From positions 186,001-250,000 of the forward strand of contig NZ_PPGH01000037.1 in the NCBI RefSeq assembly GCF_002958735.1: a stretch of DNA of 64,000 bases, written 5' to 3'. The translations under genes and the position numbers were made by a program. The notes under the pieces are model-generated. The model saw nothing but the letters and a program-made list of their open reading frames with translations. It was not told the origin of the DNA and searched no databases. The stretch is from Chromatium okenii. GTDB taxonomy: Bacteria > Pseudomonadota > Gammaproteobacteria > Chromatiales > Chromatiaceae. This document shows, piece by piece, positions 9,276-18,275 of this stretch (its first letter is position 1; every line of letters begins with the position of its first letter).

Positions 9276-10430
9276 ATGAAATCTTTTTCAGCAATCTCAT
9301 TCTTATGGATGCTCTTATACGCGTTTCCATCATTCACTTTCGCTGCATCGCAACCATCAATTCCTGCACCACCTGAATTGCCAGCAAAAGGCTATTTGCT
9401 CATGGATTTCAGCAGTGGAAAACCATTGGTTGAACAAAACGCTGATGAACGCTTAGAACCCGCCAGTTTAACTAAAATCGTCACGGCTTATGTCGTCTTT
9501 CGTGAAATCGCCAGCGGCAAAATTCAATTGACTGATCAAGTATTAGTGAGTGAACGTGCATGGCGCACTGGCGGCTCTAAAATGTTTATTCAAGTCGGTT
9601 CACGGGTGTCAGTCGAAGATTTATTAAAAGGAATGATGATTCAATCGGGTAATGACGCAGCAATTGCGCTGGCGGAACATGTTGCTGGTAGTGTTGAAGC
9701 ATTCGCAAATCTAATGAATGATCACGCAAAACGCTTGGGTATGACTGCAAGTCATTACACCAATCCTAATGGCTTGCCCGACCCAGAACTCTATACCACT
9801 GCCCGCGATATGGCGCGAGTGACGCTGGCACTGATTCGAGAGTTTCCTGATTATTATGCGTGGTATCGCAATCTCGATTTCACTTATAACAAAATCACAC
9901 AACAGAATCGCAATCCACTATTAAAACGTGATCCTACTGCGGATGGCGTTAAAACCGGTCATACTAAAGCGGCTGGTTATTGTTTAATTGGTTCAGCGAA
10001 ACGTGGCGATATGCGCTTGATTTCAGTGGTGATGGGTTCAACAACGCAAAAAGCCCGCGCTGATGCGAGTTTAGCATTATTGAATTACGGGTTTCGCTTT
10101 TATGAAAGTTATCGGTTATATCCAGCGAATCAACCCATCATGTCATTTCGGACGTGGTATGGAAATATCGCTGAATTACCCGTTGGTTCAAATGCTGATG
10201 TTGTAGCGACTATTCCGCGTGGGTTATACGATAAATTGAGTGCGCATTTAGAAAAGAATCCAGAGTTTATGACGCCGCTTGCACCAATTGCGAAAGGCAC
10301 GCAAGTCGGCGACATCGTCGTAAACTTTGGTGATGAAGAATTGGTAAGGATGCCATTAGTCGCACTAGAAGAAGTGATAGAAGGCAATTTACTGCGTAAA
10401 GCCGTTGATACTGTGTTAAAGCAGTTTTAG
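9276..10430 (+). CDS. dacA: D-alanyl-D-alanine carboxypeptidase (PBP5/6 type)
   Basis: A low-molecular-weight penicillin-binding protein that removes the terminal D-Ala from peptidoglycan stem peptides. From the ATG at 9276 the protein has a signal peptide (MKSFSAISFLWMLLYAFPSF, cleaved near TFA-AS), the SxxK active site (SLTK, Ser64), the SGN motif (IQSGNDAAIAL) and KTG (VKTGHTKAAG), followed by a C-terminal PBP5_C domain and an amphipathic tail (RKAVDTVLKQF) for membrane attachment. An upstream TTG at 9252 is in frame but adds an atypical N-terminus. The order dacA-ybeD-lipB is conserved in gammaproteobacteria. Confidence 0.93.
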   Translation: MKSFSAISFLWMLLYAFPSFTFAASQPSIPAPPELPAKGYLLMDFSSGKPLVEQNADERLEPASLTKIVTAYVVFREIASGKIQLTDQVLVSERAWRTGGSKMFIQVGSRVSVEDLLKGMMIQSGNDAAIALAEHVAGSVEAFANLMNDHAKRLGMTASHYTNPNGLPDPELYTTARDMARVTLALIREFPDYYAWYRNLDFTYNKITQQNRNPLLKRDPTADGVKTGHTKAAGYCLIGSAKRGDMRLISVVMGSTTQKARADASLALLNYGFRFYESYRLYPANQPIMSFRTWYGNIAELPVGSNADVVATIPRGLYDKLSAHLEKNPEFMTPLAPIAKGTQVGDIVVNFGDEELVRMPLVALEEVIEGNLLRKAVDTVLKQF

Positions 10431-10440
10431 GTTGAGTATT

Positions 10441-10725
10441 ATGAATGACAGCAATCATTCTGACGCGCAAGAATTTGGATTTGTATTTCCATGCAGTTTC
10501 CCAATTAAAGCAATGGGGCCAGCGAATTGCGGATTAGAAGCAGCAGTGCTGGAAATTATTTACCGTCATGCACCTGAGACAATTGACCCTGCGGTTTCAA
10601 TTCGCCCCAGTCGTGGTGGTAAGTGGATTTCTATCACCGTGACATTTAATGCAGAAAACCGCGTTCAATTGGATGCAATCTATCAAGATTTGACTGCGCA
10701 TGAACTGGTGTTATGGGCATTGTAA
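10441..10725 (+). CDS. ybeD: YbeD/DUF493 family protein
   Basis: A small protein of 94 residues from the ATG at 10441. It has the DUF493 pattern FPCSFPIKAMG near the start, a RPSRGGKWISITVTF block in the middle and a terminal TAHELVLWAL. The fold is ferredoxin-like and ACT-like. The molecular role is unproven; it is suggested to be regulatory and linked to lipoate genes by conserved position. It overlaps lipB by 13 bases. Confidence 0.9.
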   Translation: MNDSNHSDAQEFGFVFPCSFPIKAMGPANCGLEAAVLEIIYRHAPETIDPAVSIRPSRGGKWISITVTFNAENRVQLDAIYQDLTAHELVLWAL

Positions 10726-11408
10726 ACGATGGTCAATTACCATTAGAAGTACGTGTTTTTAATGGTTTGCAGGATTATGCAACAACGCTTGCAGCAATGC
10801 GTGAATGGACTGCGGCGCGGCAGCCGGACACTACTGATCAAATCTGGTTATTAGAGCATTTTCCAGTATTAACGCTGGGTCAAGCCGGACGTCCTGAACA
10901 CATTCTTGTGCCAAGCACTATTCCAATTATTCAATCAGATCGCGGCGGTCAGGTGACTTATCACGCGCCTGGTCAATTGGTGGCGTATGTGCTATTGGAT
11001 TTGCAACGGCGCGGCATTGGTATTAAACGACTAGTGGAATTGCTAGAGCAGAGTGTGATTGATTTGCTGGCATTAAAGGGTGTCATTGCCGAGCGGCGAA
11101 TAAGTGCGCCCGGCGTTTATGTTGCTAATGCCAAAATTGCGGCGCTGGGGCTGCGGGTGCGGCGCGGTTGCACTTATCACGGTTTGGCGCTCAATGTGGC
11201 GATGAATCTCGCGCCTTTTGCGCAGATCAATCCTTGTGGTTATGCCGGTCTGCGGATCACACAACTGGCTGATTTGGTGACGCCGCAGCCCGAAGTTGCT
11301 GACGTTGGTCAAACTTGGGTGACAGTGTTTAGTCGTCTACTCGCTGCGCATCAGCAGCATTCTTCTTCAACTTGTTCAAGCAGTTGTAATGCGCCAGTGT
11401 CGTTATAA
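10713..11408 (+). CDS. lipB: Octanoyl-(acyl carrier protein) transferase LipB
   Basis: LipB moves octanoate from acyl carrier protein to lipoyl domains of 2-oxoacid dehydrogenases and GcvH, the first step of lipoate synthesis. The 231-residue product carries the family signature SDRGGQVTYHAPGQL, the catalytic Lys in NAKIAALGLRVRRG and the catalytic Cys in INPCGYAGL. The start overlaps ybeD. The last 58 bases overlap cowN on the other strand, and the Ser/Cys-rich tail is read through that overlap. lipA is not in the window. Confidence 0.93.
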   Translation: MGIVNDGQLPLEVRVFNGLQDYATTLAAMREWTAARQPDTTDQIWLLEHFPVLTLGQAGRPEHILVPSTIPIIQSDRGGQVTYHAPGQLVAYVLLDLQRRGIGIKRLVELLEQSVIDLLALKGVIAERRISAPGVYVANAKIAALGLRVRRGCTYHGLALNVAMNLAPFAQINPCGYAGLRITQLADLVTPQPEVADVGQTWVTVFSRLLAAHQQHSSSTCSSSCNAPVSL

Positions 11409-11638
11409 TGGATGAACAATTCGCGGATCGCATTGACCTGACTGCCGACGAAATACAGCTCATCCTGACCACGCCGGGCGGTTTCCTCTAGCTTAGTTAC
11501 AAAATAGGTTTGCCACGGCGCTGGACAGGCTGGGTTGTCAATATGAATGCGCAGCGCAGAAACGATGTGCTGCGCGTGATCATCACAAGCGATGCCGTTA
11601 AAGCTGATATAGCGATCGGTCGTTGCTGTATTTTGCAC
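11351..11638 (-). CDS. cowN: CowN, nitrogenase-protecting protein
   Basis: CowN sustains nitrogen fixation in the presence of carbon monoxide by protecting molybdenum nitrogenase. The 95-residue product matches the family from end to end: RYISFNGIACDDHA near the start, HIDNPACPAPWQTYF, DELYFVGSQVNAIRELF and the terminal EQVEEECC. The start appears to be GTG at 11638. The gene overlaps the 3' end of lipB by 58 bases and diverges from tRNA-Arg. I saw no convincing sigma-54 -24/-12 promoter upstream. No nif genes are in the window, so diazotrophy is inferred from this gene alone. Confidence 0.88.
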   Translation of the reverse strand: MQNTATTDRYISFNGIACDDHAQHIVSALRIHIDNPACPAPWQTYFVTKLEETARRGQDELYFVGSQVNAIRELFIHYNDTGALQLLEQVEEECC

Positions 11639-11689
11639 GTTGTATTTCTCAGTAAAATTTGAACGATTGCAAAAAACATTATCAAATTC

Positions 11690-11718
11690 TTGACAACCTT
11701 GCCCGTCATCTGAATAAT
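11690..11718 (+). promoter_or_regulatory. Sigma-70 promoter of tRNA-Arg
   Basis: A perfect -35 box TTGACA at 11690-11695 is followed after 17 bases by AATAAT (five of six matches to TATAAT) at 11713-11718. The tRNA-Arg gene begins at 11733, so transcription would start a few bases upstream of the mature end. Confidence 0.75.
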
Positions 11719-11732
11719 TAGCGGCTCACCAA

Positions 11733-11809
11733 GCGCCCGTAGCTCAGTTGGATAGAGTACCTGGCTACGAACCAGGTGGTCGGGAGTTCGAATCTCTCCG
11801 GGCGCGCCA
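11733..11809 (+). tRNA. tRNA-Arg (ACG)
   Basis: A 77-base tRNA: acceptor GCGCCCG pairing with CGGGCGC, D-arm AGCTCAGTTGGATAGAGT, anticodon ACG in CTACGAA, TΨC arm GAGTTCGAATCTC and an encoded CCA. It resembles the E. coli tRNA-Arg(ACG) closely. A strong promoter precedes it and a perfect hairpin terminator follows. Confidence 0.97.
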
Positions 11810-11817
11810 ATTACATC

Positions 11818-11851
11818 ACGGCCTAGACGATCATCGTCTAGGCCGTTTTTG
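11818..11851 (+). terminator. Rho-independent terminator of tRNA-Arg
   Basis: ACGGCCTAGACGA and TCGTCTAGGCCGT form a perfect 13-bp stem with a TCA loop, followed by a T-run, eight bases after the tRNA. Confidence 0.88.
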
Positions 11852-11866
11852 TTTGCGTTGCAATTA

Positions 11867-11935
11867 TGTCAGGTGAGCGTGGATACAATAATGGCAATTG
11901 CTCAACTGGAACAATTGCCGCGGAGTGGTGATTGA
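11867..11935 (+). pseudogene. Relic of the 3' end of a restriction-modification gene (direct repeat copy A)
   Basis: Bases 11867-11933 match 14994-15060, the 3' end of the downstream restriction-modification gene, at 61 of 67 positions. Translated, this copy reads QVSVDTIMAIAQLEQLPRSGD and then a stop, against QVSVETMTAIAQLEQLPWSGD in the intact copy. The differences are partly synonymous, so this is a coding remnant. It lies right after the tRNA-Arg terminator with no upstream coding part. It suggests that an earlier copy of the gene occupied this site and was lost or replaced. Confidence 0.75.
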
Positions 11936-12007
11936 ATTGCGGTTATAATTCAAGCGGCTATTAAGTTTTACAATTTATTTGTTGCGTCAATTTTAGAGAT
12001 AAATGAC

Positions 12008-15000
12008 ATGATTGAAATTCAAAACTATTGGCGCGAACTTGATGAATTGCGGCGCATCGCGGGCGCAGAGAATGAAAGCATGTTACGCGCTGCGTTTCAA
12101 AATTTACTCCGTGATCTTGGTGAACAACAGCACTTAATTGTCGTGGCTGAATATCCATTCAAAGCGCCCAACGGAGCCAATTTACGCGCCGATGGTGTGT
12201 TATTAGATCGGTTGCGTTTAGTGCATGGCTGGTGGGAAGCAAAAGATGAAAAAGATGATTTAGAGAAAGAAATCGCCGCCAAATTAGCCAAAGGTTATCC
12301 CAACGATAACATCATTTTTGAAGATACCCGCACTGCCGTTTTATTACAGCAGGGCGCAGAAGTGATGCGTTGTGAAGTGACAGATGGCAAAGCATTGAAG
12401 CGGTTGCTAGATTGCTTTTTTAATTATGAATTGCCAGCAGTGCAGGATTTCCGCGTTGCTCGCAGTCAATTCATGGTTGAATTGCCGGGTGTGGCGCGGG
12501 CATTGAAAGAGTTGTTAGTTGCTGCGCACCGCAATCATGCCGCTTTTCAAGCGCAAGCAACTCAATTTTTTACATTGTGTCAACGGCAATTGGCGAACGC
12601 GTCACCAACAATCATGTGGATGAAATGCTGATTCAGCATATTCTCACCGATCAAATTTTTCGTGCCGTTTTCCCCAATATCAATTTTCATCAAGAAAATC
12701 ATTTAGCAGAAGCAATTGGGCAACTAGAAAAAACGTTTTTGCGCGGTGAAATGCGGATGGCGTTATTAAAACGCTTGGAACCCTATTTTGCTGCAATTCG
12801 CCGCACGGCTGCAAATACAATTACTTCCGCAGAAAAGCAGGATTTTCTCAAGCAAGTTTATGAAGATTTTTATACTGCTTATAATCCCAAAGATGCAGAT
12901 CGTTTAGGCGTTGTCTATACGCCCAGCGAGGCTGTGCGCTTCATTATTGCGGGTTGCGATTGGCTGGCGCAGCAGCATTTTAACAAGCGATTGGCGGATT
13001 CTGGTTTAGATATTCTTGATCCTTGCACGGGAACCGGCACCTTTATCGTCGATTTGATTGATTATCTGCGCGGTGATAAGCAGGCGTTAATCCGTAAATT
13101 TGACGGTGAAATCCACGCTAATGAGATTTCAATTCTACCGTATTACATTTCGTGCTTAAACATTGAGCAAGCCTATTATGAAGCAACTGAACAATGGCGC
13201 GAATTTAGCGGAGCCTGTTTTGTCAATACTTTAGAAAACTGGGGATTTCAGTTAAAACACAAAGGTTCAGTAAGTGATCTATTTGGCAGTATTACCAACG
13301 AAAACCAACTGCGCATTTTGAATCAAAATCAATGCACTATTCCGGTAATTTTAGGTAATCCACCCTATAACGCTAATCAGAAAAATGCGAACGACAATAA
13401 TCAAAATTATTTAGCTGAGTTGGTGGATAAACGCATTAAAGACACTTACATCGCTGAAAGCACGGCACAAAAAACCAAACTTTATGATCCTTATGTGCGA
13501 TTTTTGCGTTGGGCATCAGATCGAATTGGTGAACAGGGAATTATTGGCTTTATCACCAATCGCTCTTATCTTGATTCTCGTCAAGCGGATGGTTTGCGTA
13601 AAACTTTAGCAACTGAATTTCACGAATTTGGATTATTGATTTAATGAGTGATGTGCGTAAAAACCCAAAATATCTGGAACTCAACACAACATTTTTGGCA
13701 TTCAAACCGGTGTTGCCATCATGTTTTTAGTACGAAAACCAGCAGCAGTTGAGGACTGCGCTATTCGCTATATTGCACTGGATGATTTTCTCCCTGCAAC
13801 TGAAAAACGCCGCTGGTTACTCCGAAATCAACTGCGTGTTTTAGCAAGAGCTGGAGAATTTAATCGTATTACGCCAAATGAATGCGGCGAATGGTTAAAT
13901 CAACCGCACGAGGATTGGAGCAATTGGTTGGCAGTTGCTAGCAAAGAAGGAAAGGCGAAAAAAACGGATGAAGTTATTTTTCGGCTGTATTCGTTAGGCG
14001 TGGTAACAAGTCGGGATGAATGGGTGTATAGCCACACGCAAGCAAGTGTTAATGCGCGTTGTAAATACTTCGTTAATATCTACCGGCAAGAACAAGCACG
14101 ATGGAAGCGACTTGAGCACTCAGAAAACATTGAAAATTTTGTTACTCGTGATATTAAATGGACAACTGAATTAACCGCGTATCTCGTTAAAGGCACGACG
14201 CTAAAATATCAAAAAAAACGAGTTGTTCTCAGTCTGTATCGCCCTTTTGTCGAACTTTTTTTGTACTACGACAAAGTGATTGTGCATCGAACATATCAGC
14301 AAAATAATATCTTTCCAATTGGGTTAAAACCTGAAAATTTAGCGATTGGCATTTCAGGTACACCGCAGGCAAAACCGTTTCAAACGTTGGCAGTGTCAAT
14401 GCTGCCCTGTCTTGATTTACTGGAGAAAACCCAGTTTTTACCACTCTGGGTTTATGCCGTTGATGGCTCCAAACATGACAACATCACGAATTGGGCATTA
14501 ACGCAATTCCAACAGCATTATGCGAATACAGAAATCACCAAGCGCGATTTTTTAATTACGTTTACGCCGTGCTGCATGATCCGCGCTATCGGCACAAATT
14601 CGCTTTGAATCTCCAAGCCGAATTTCCGCGCATTCCGTTTCATCCTGAATTCACACAATGGGCGGCGATTGGCGCAACGTTAATTCAAGCTCATGCGTAT
14701 TTTGAGCAAGTCAAACCGTTTGCATTCAAGCGCATAGATCAAAAAACGGGAACGCCTAAATGCCGATTGAAAGCCGATAAAACAGCGGGATTAATTGAGA
14801 TTGATGGCGTGACGACTTTGGAAAATATCCCGCCAGCAGCATGGCAGTATCAACTCGGCAATCGCTCGGCATTGGAATGGGTGTTGGATCAATACAAAGA
14901 GAAAACGCCGAAGGATTTAACCATTCGTGAGCAATTCAATACCTATCGTTTGCTGACCATAAAGAGCAGGTGATTGAATTATTAGCGCGGGTGTGTCAGG

Positions 15001-15062
15001 TGAGCGTGGAGACAATGACGGCAATTGCCCAATTGGAACAATTGCCGTGGAGTGGTGATTAA
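12008..15062 (+). CDS. Single-chain restriction-modification enzyme (nuclease plus N6-adenine methylase), frameshifted as read
   Basis: One polypeptide of about 1,000 residues appears to combine cutting and methylation, as in type IIG and type ISP enzymes. The N-terminal 200 residues carry a PD-(D/E)XK-like site (RADGVLLDR, then WWEAKDEKDD). The middle holds the gamma-class N6-adenine methylase: GVVYTPSEAVRF, motif I DPCTGTGTF and motif IV NPPY. The C-terminal half (from about 13665) resembles ISP-type target-recognition regions. No helicase domain is seen, unlike LlaBIII. As read, the frame breaks near 12590, 13630, 13665, 14560 and 14955, while conserved protein continues in another frame each time. 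The stop used is at 15060-15062. It lies between a tRNA-Arg/relic and a convergent operon, consistent with horizontal arrival. Confidence 0.8.
14994..15060 (+). repeat. Direct repeat copy B at the 3' end of the restriction-modification gene
   Basis: These 67 bases encode the last residues of the restriction-modification enzyme and repeat, with six mismatches, at 11867-11933. The pair brackets the whole gene in direct orientation, so recombination between them would delete it. Confidence 0.8.
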
Positions 15063-15075
15063 ATGGCAATGCAGT

Positions 15076-16171
15076 TTAACGCTCAATTTCGGGCGGACAA
15101 ATTCCCAACGACACCATAATTAACGCGACATCCGACAATTGCGCACCAATTAACAGCGGTTCCAATAGCGTGAAAGCGTGAACTAATGACGGGCCGCGCA
15201 CTTGCACTCGGCGTAAGAATTCACTGCCATCGCCCGCCATGTAATAACTGTATGCACCCCGCGCTGATTCGGTTTGCACAAAGGTCTCACCTTTAGGAAT
15301 GATAAATTTACGATGTTTGGGCAATTTGCATTGAATCTCACCCGTTGGCGGCATTTGTTCAATCACTTGCCGCAGAATACGAATGCTTTGATACATCTCG
15401 GCGCGGCGTACTAATGCGCGAGCGTAAGCGTCGCCATCGGTTTGAACTGGAATCTCAAATTCTAATTGGTCATACGCCAAATAAGGCATATCACGGCGCA
15501 CGTCGCGGGCAATACCGCAGCCACGAATTACCGGTCCGCTATAACCATTCGCTAATGGCTTCAGCGCGATTGACGACGCCACATTTGCAGCCGTTTTTTC
15601 ACACCGTATTATCAAAAAATACGCGGTCGTATTCGGGCAACCGCTTGTCTAATTCATCCACAAGTCACTCAATCGCGTTAATAAACCGTCCGGTAAATCG
15701 CGCTTGACGCCGCCCGGATAGATGTACATGTGATACACCCGTCCGCCGGTGATTTCCTCAAATAAATCGAGAATATAATCGCGCTCACCAACCGCCCACT
15801 GCGGCACAATTCCATGTCCAATAGAACCGCCTTGACCGCCAACCATAAATAATGCGCTTGCAGTCGCGCCAGTTCTAAAATCAAACCGACGAATTCGCGC
15901 GTTCGCTAATTTCTAAACCGGCGAGCGTTTCAATTCCCCGCGCAAAATTTTCTTCATTCGGATCAGGTTCAGGAACGCAAATACGACACACAATAGTGAA
16001 TGCTTGAATAACGGTGCGCCGTTCAATGAGTTTTTCAAAACCGCGATGTAAATAACCGACATGCGTGGTCGCTTTAACGATGGTTTCGCCATCAAGATCA
16101 AGCTCCAAACTCATATTGCCGGTAACGCCGGGATGCTGCGGACCGTGAAAAATTTTGATCGTTTCGTTCAT
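15076..16171 (-). CDS. NuoD/[NiFe]-hydrogenase-like large subunit of an Mbx/Ehr-type complex, frameshifted as read
   Basis: Homologue of the 49-kDa NuoD subunit and of the catalytic subunit of group 4 membrane hydrogenases. The N-terminus (IFHGPQHPGVTGNMSLEL, then TTHVGYLHRGFEKLIE) is shared with both. At the position of the first [NiFe] motif it reads IVCRICVPEPDP, a CxxC. The C-terminus reads SLGICPPEIER, where hydrogenases have DPCxxC, so one of those two cysteines is kept and the other is Glu. Complex I NuoD has none of these. At least four single-base frameshifts (about 15915, 15850, 15655 and 15610) interrupt the frame as read, although conserved sequence continues. The four-base overlap with the NuoC-like gene at 16168-16171 supports the start. 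It is the last gene of the operon. Confidence 0.82.
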
Positions 16172-16725
16172 GCCGCATCTCCATTTGCTGCTGCCGCCGC
16201 TTTTTTGGCCTCTTTGCGGCGACGAATCGCCTCGCGGACATCCTGATTATCCTCACGCCCGCCGCGCATTTCGTAGGTGTCCTGCACGAATTTCAGCGTG
16301 TCAAACTCGCGGCGCATCGGCGGCGTGTGCGCCCAACCTTCCAACATGAAATCGCCGAGGCTGGGATGACCGCTGATCGGAATTCCAAACATTTCATGCA
16401 GTTCGCGCTCGAAAATCTCCGCCTGCGGCCATAGCGGGATCGCCGTTTCCAGCGCCGCGCCGTCGCGTCCGAGGTGCGTTTGCACGCCCAACACGCGGTC
16501 GCGCTTGGCAGTTTCGAGCACATACGTCAGACCAAACACGCCGTCTTCCATCCAATCGGCGCAGGCAATCGTGGTCAGGGTGACAAAACCGTGACTCTGT
16601 TTGAGCAGCCCGAGCAGCGAAAACAGTTGCGCCGGCGGCACACGCACGAACGCTTGCCGCTCGCCGCGCTGCATTTGTTCAATGATTTCAAAGCCATGAA
16701 GCTGTGGCAGCAGTGCATCCAACAT
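16168..16725 (-). CDS. NuoC-like 30-kDa subunit
   Basis: The 185-residue protein belongs to the NuoC/MbhK family, which bridges the small and large redox subunits. The family hallmark is AEIFERELHEMFGIPISGHP around residues 100-120, followed by the LEGWAHTPPMRREF segment. The C-terminus is a charged, Ala/Lys-rich tail. It overlaps the neighbouring genes by one and four bases, so it is translated as part of the operon. It is a separate polypeptide, not fused to NuoD as in some bacteria. Confidence 0.88.
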   Translation of the reverse strand: MLDALLPQLHGFEIIEQMQRGERQAFVRVPPAQLFSLLGLLKQSHGFVTLTTIACADWMEDGVFGLTYVLETAKRDRVLGVQTHLGRDGAALETAIPLWPQAEIFERELHEMFGIPISGHPSLGDFMLEGWAHTPPMRREFDTLKFVQDTYEMRGGREDNQDVREAIRRRKEAKKAAAAANGDAA

Positions 16726-17357
16726 CAGGCGACGCCTCCGGCGTGATACCAGTCATAGGTGTAATCCGGCGGCATGTTGTCGCCCAAAACGCGGCGCTGA
16801 TTGGCTTTGTACCAGTCGATATTTGCGCGGTAACGCTCAAAACCGCTGGGTGTACCCGCCGCGATACGTTGTTGCAGCGCCACAAAACCCTCAATCAACG
16901 CCTCGGGGCGCGGCATACAGCCGTTGACGTACATATCAACCGGAATGTAATGATCTAACTGTTTGATTGTGTTGTAAGAATCCCAATACATGCCGCCGTT
17001 AATCGTGCAACTGCCCAGCCCAATCACATATTTCGGCGCCTGCATTTGCTCATAACTGCGAATGACACGTTTGAGCGTTTTAATCGCAAGATAGCCGCTG
17101 ATGACCAGCACATCCGCCTGTCGGGGCGTCGCTGCGCCGATAATGCCGAAGCGTTCGGCGTCAAAGCGGCTCGTCATCAACGGGCGCATTTCAATCGCGC
17201 CGCAGCCGGTGCCATACGCCAGCACAAACAGGCTGCGCTGGCGAAACCACGCGATCAGCCGATCTAACGCGCCCAGCTCGTTGCCGGATTGCGCGAGCGA
17301 CGCTTCCAATTGTTGTTGTTCACATTGGAATCCTTCGCAATGTTCGTGGTGATACAT
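16725..17357 (-). CDS. NuoB-like small subunit with altered cluster ligands
   Basis: Homologue of NuoB and hydrogenase small subunits, which carry the proximal [4Fe-4S] cluster. The start at 17357 (MYHHEHCEGFQCEQQQ) has a GGAG site on the minus strand. The ligand region reads YGTGCGAIEM: one Cys where complex I has a tandem pair (CC) and hydrogenases have CxxC. The other two positions are normal (GLGSCTINGGMY and VNGCMPRPEA). An extra CEGFQC pair lies at the N-terminus. The cluster may therefore have an unusual fourth ligand. The frame is intact (210 residues). Confidence 0.85.
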   Translation of the reverse strand: MYHHEHCEGFQCEQQQLEASLAQSGNELGALDRLIAWFRQRSLFVLAYGTGCGAIEMRPLMTSRFDAERFGIIGAATPRQADVLVISGYLAIKTLKRVIRSYEQMQAPKYVIGLGSCTINGGMYWDSYNTIKQLDHYIPVDMYVNGCMPRPEALIEGFVALQQRIAAGTPSGFERYRANIDWYKANQRRVLGDNMPPDYTYDWYHAGGVA

Positions 17358-17358
17358 A

Positions 17359-18270
17359 TTAACTCCAAGGAAACCAAACGGTTGCAATCACGCCAATGAC
17401 GCCGAGACCGAGCGGAATTTTCCAAAAAAAGTCCACCGTCTGCTCAGTTCTGAGGCGTGGAAAGCTGGTGCTCACGGCCGCCGTCAATAGAAATAACGCA
17501 AACGTTTTGGCAATCAATGCCCAAATCGTCGTCGCTCCACCCAGAAATAAATCGGCAATTAACACCAGTTTTGCCACCGTCATCATCATGTTTTGCGTCA
17601 TCAATACGCCCAATAACCGTCCGCTGAATTCAACTCGCGGTCCGGCATATACCTCGACTGGCGCACCGACGACATCAAATGGTGACGCATGTTGGCTGGC
17701 CATAAACGGCAAAATCATGACAATAAACGCAATTGGATTAGTAATTAAATTCCAATGCGCAAAATCAGTTTGCGCCGCCATGATTGCGTGAACTGATGCG
17801 GTTTCATGCTGCACCATCACCAGTGCCAGCCCTAATAAAAACGGCACTTCTAAACCCATTAACCGCGTCAAGCCGCGAGTGACACCCATCACGCCGAATG
17901 GATTACCACTCGAACCAACTGCCAGCGCATTGCCGAGCGGGCCGACCACCAACAAATAGATAATTAGAATGAGATTGCCGGAATGGGAAAAGCCTTGCAG
18001 CCAATTGGAATCTTTCAAATAGGGCACGAATAACACCGTCGTCACTGCGCCCGCAAAAATAATCATCGGTCCGAAAAAAAACATCGGCCCATGAATAATG
18101 GTCTCGGTTTTGAATAAAAACTTCATATTGTCAAAGAAGTTTTGAAAAATGCTCGGTCCCCAACGCCGTTGCACTCGTGCATTGAATTGGCGATAAAAAC
18201 CGTAAAATAAAAAGCCCATGACATAGCTCATGCCGAGCATAGCGAAGGCGTCAATAATATAATGCGCCAT
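17359..18270 (-). CDS. NuoH-like membrane subunit
   Basis: A 303-residue polytopic membrane protein of the NuoH/MbhM/HycD family, which anchors the redox arm to the membrane and joins it to the ion-pumping arm. Family features include NARVQRRWGPSIFQNFFDNMKF near the N-terminus, the LGNALAVGSSGNPFGVMG segment, and the acidic loop GAPVEVYAGPRVEFSG, comparable with the quinone-cavity loop of NuoH. The ATG at 18270 lies five bases after the upstream stop. The LRTEQTVDFFWKIPL end is typical. The frame is intact. Confidence 0.9.
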   Translation of the reverse strand: MAHYIIDAFAMLGMSYVMGFLFYGFYRQFNARVQRRWGPSIFQNFFDNMKFLFKTETIIHGPMFFFGPMIIFAGAVTTVLFVPYLKDSNWLQGFSHSGNLILIIYLLVVGPLGNALAVGSSGNPFGVMGVTRGLTRLMGLEVPFLLGLALVMVQHETASVHAIMAAQTDFAHWNLITNPIAFIVMILPFMASQHASPFDVVGAPVEVYAGPRVEFSGRLLGVLMTQNMMMTVAKLVLIADLFLGGATTIWALIAKTFALFLLTAAVSTSFPRLRTEQTVDFFWKIPLGLGVIGVIATVWFPWS

Positions 18271-18275
18271 AGAAT

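Noticed and set aside
11639..11732. Sigma-54/NifA-dependent promoter for cowN
   Set aside because: No GG-N10-GC pair with the expected flanks and no convincing TGT-N10-ACA site was found by eye.
11733..15062. tRNA-Arg as attachment site of an integrative element
   Set aside because: No copy of the tRNA 3' end and no integrase gene were seen downstream; only the gene's own 3' end is repeated.
15076..18270. Ordinary complex I (nuo) operon
   Set aside because: Mrp-type genes are in the same operon, nuoEFGI are absent, and the NuoD- and NuoB-like cysteines differ from complex I.
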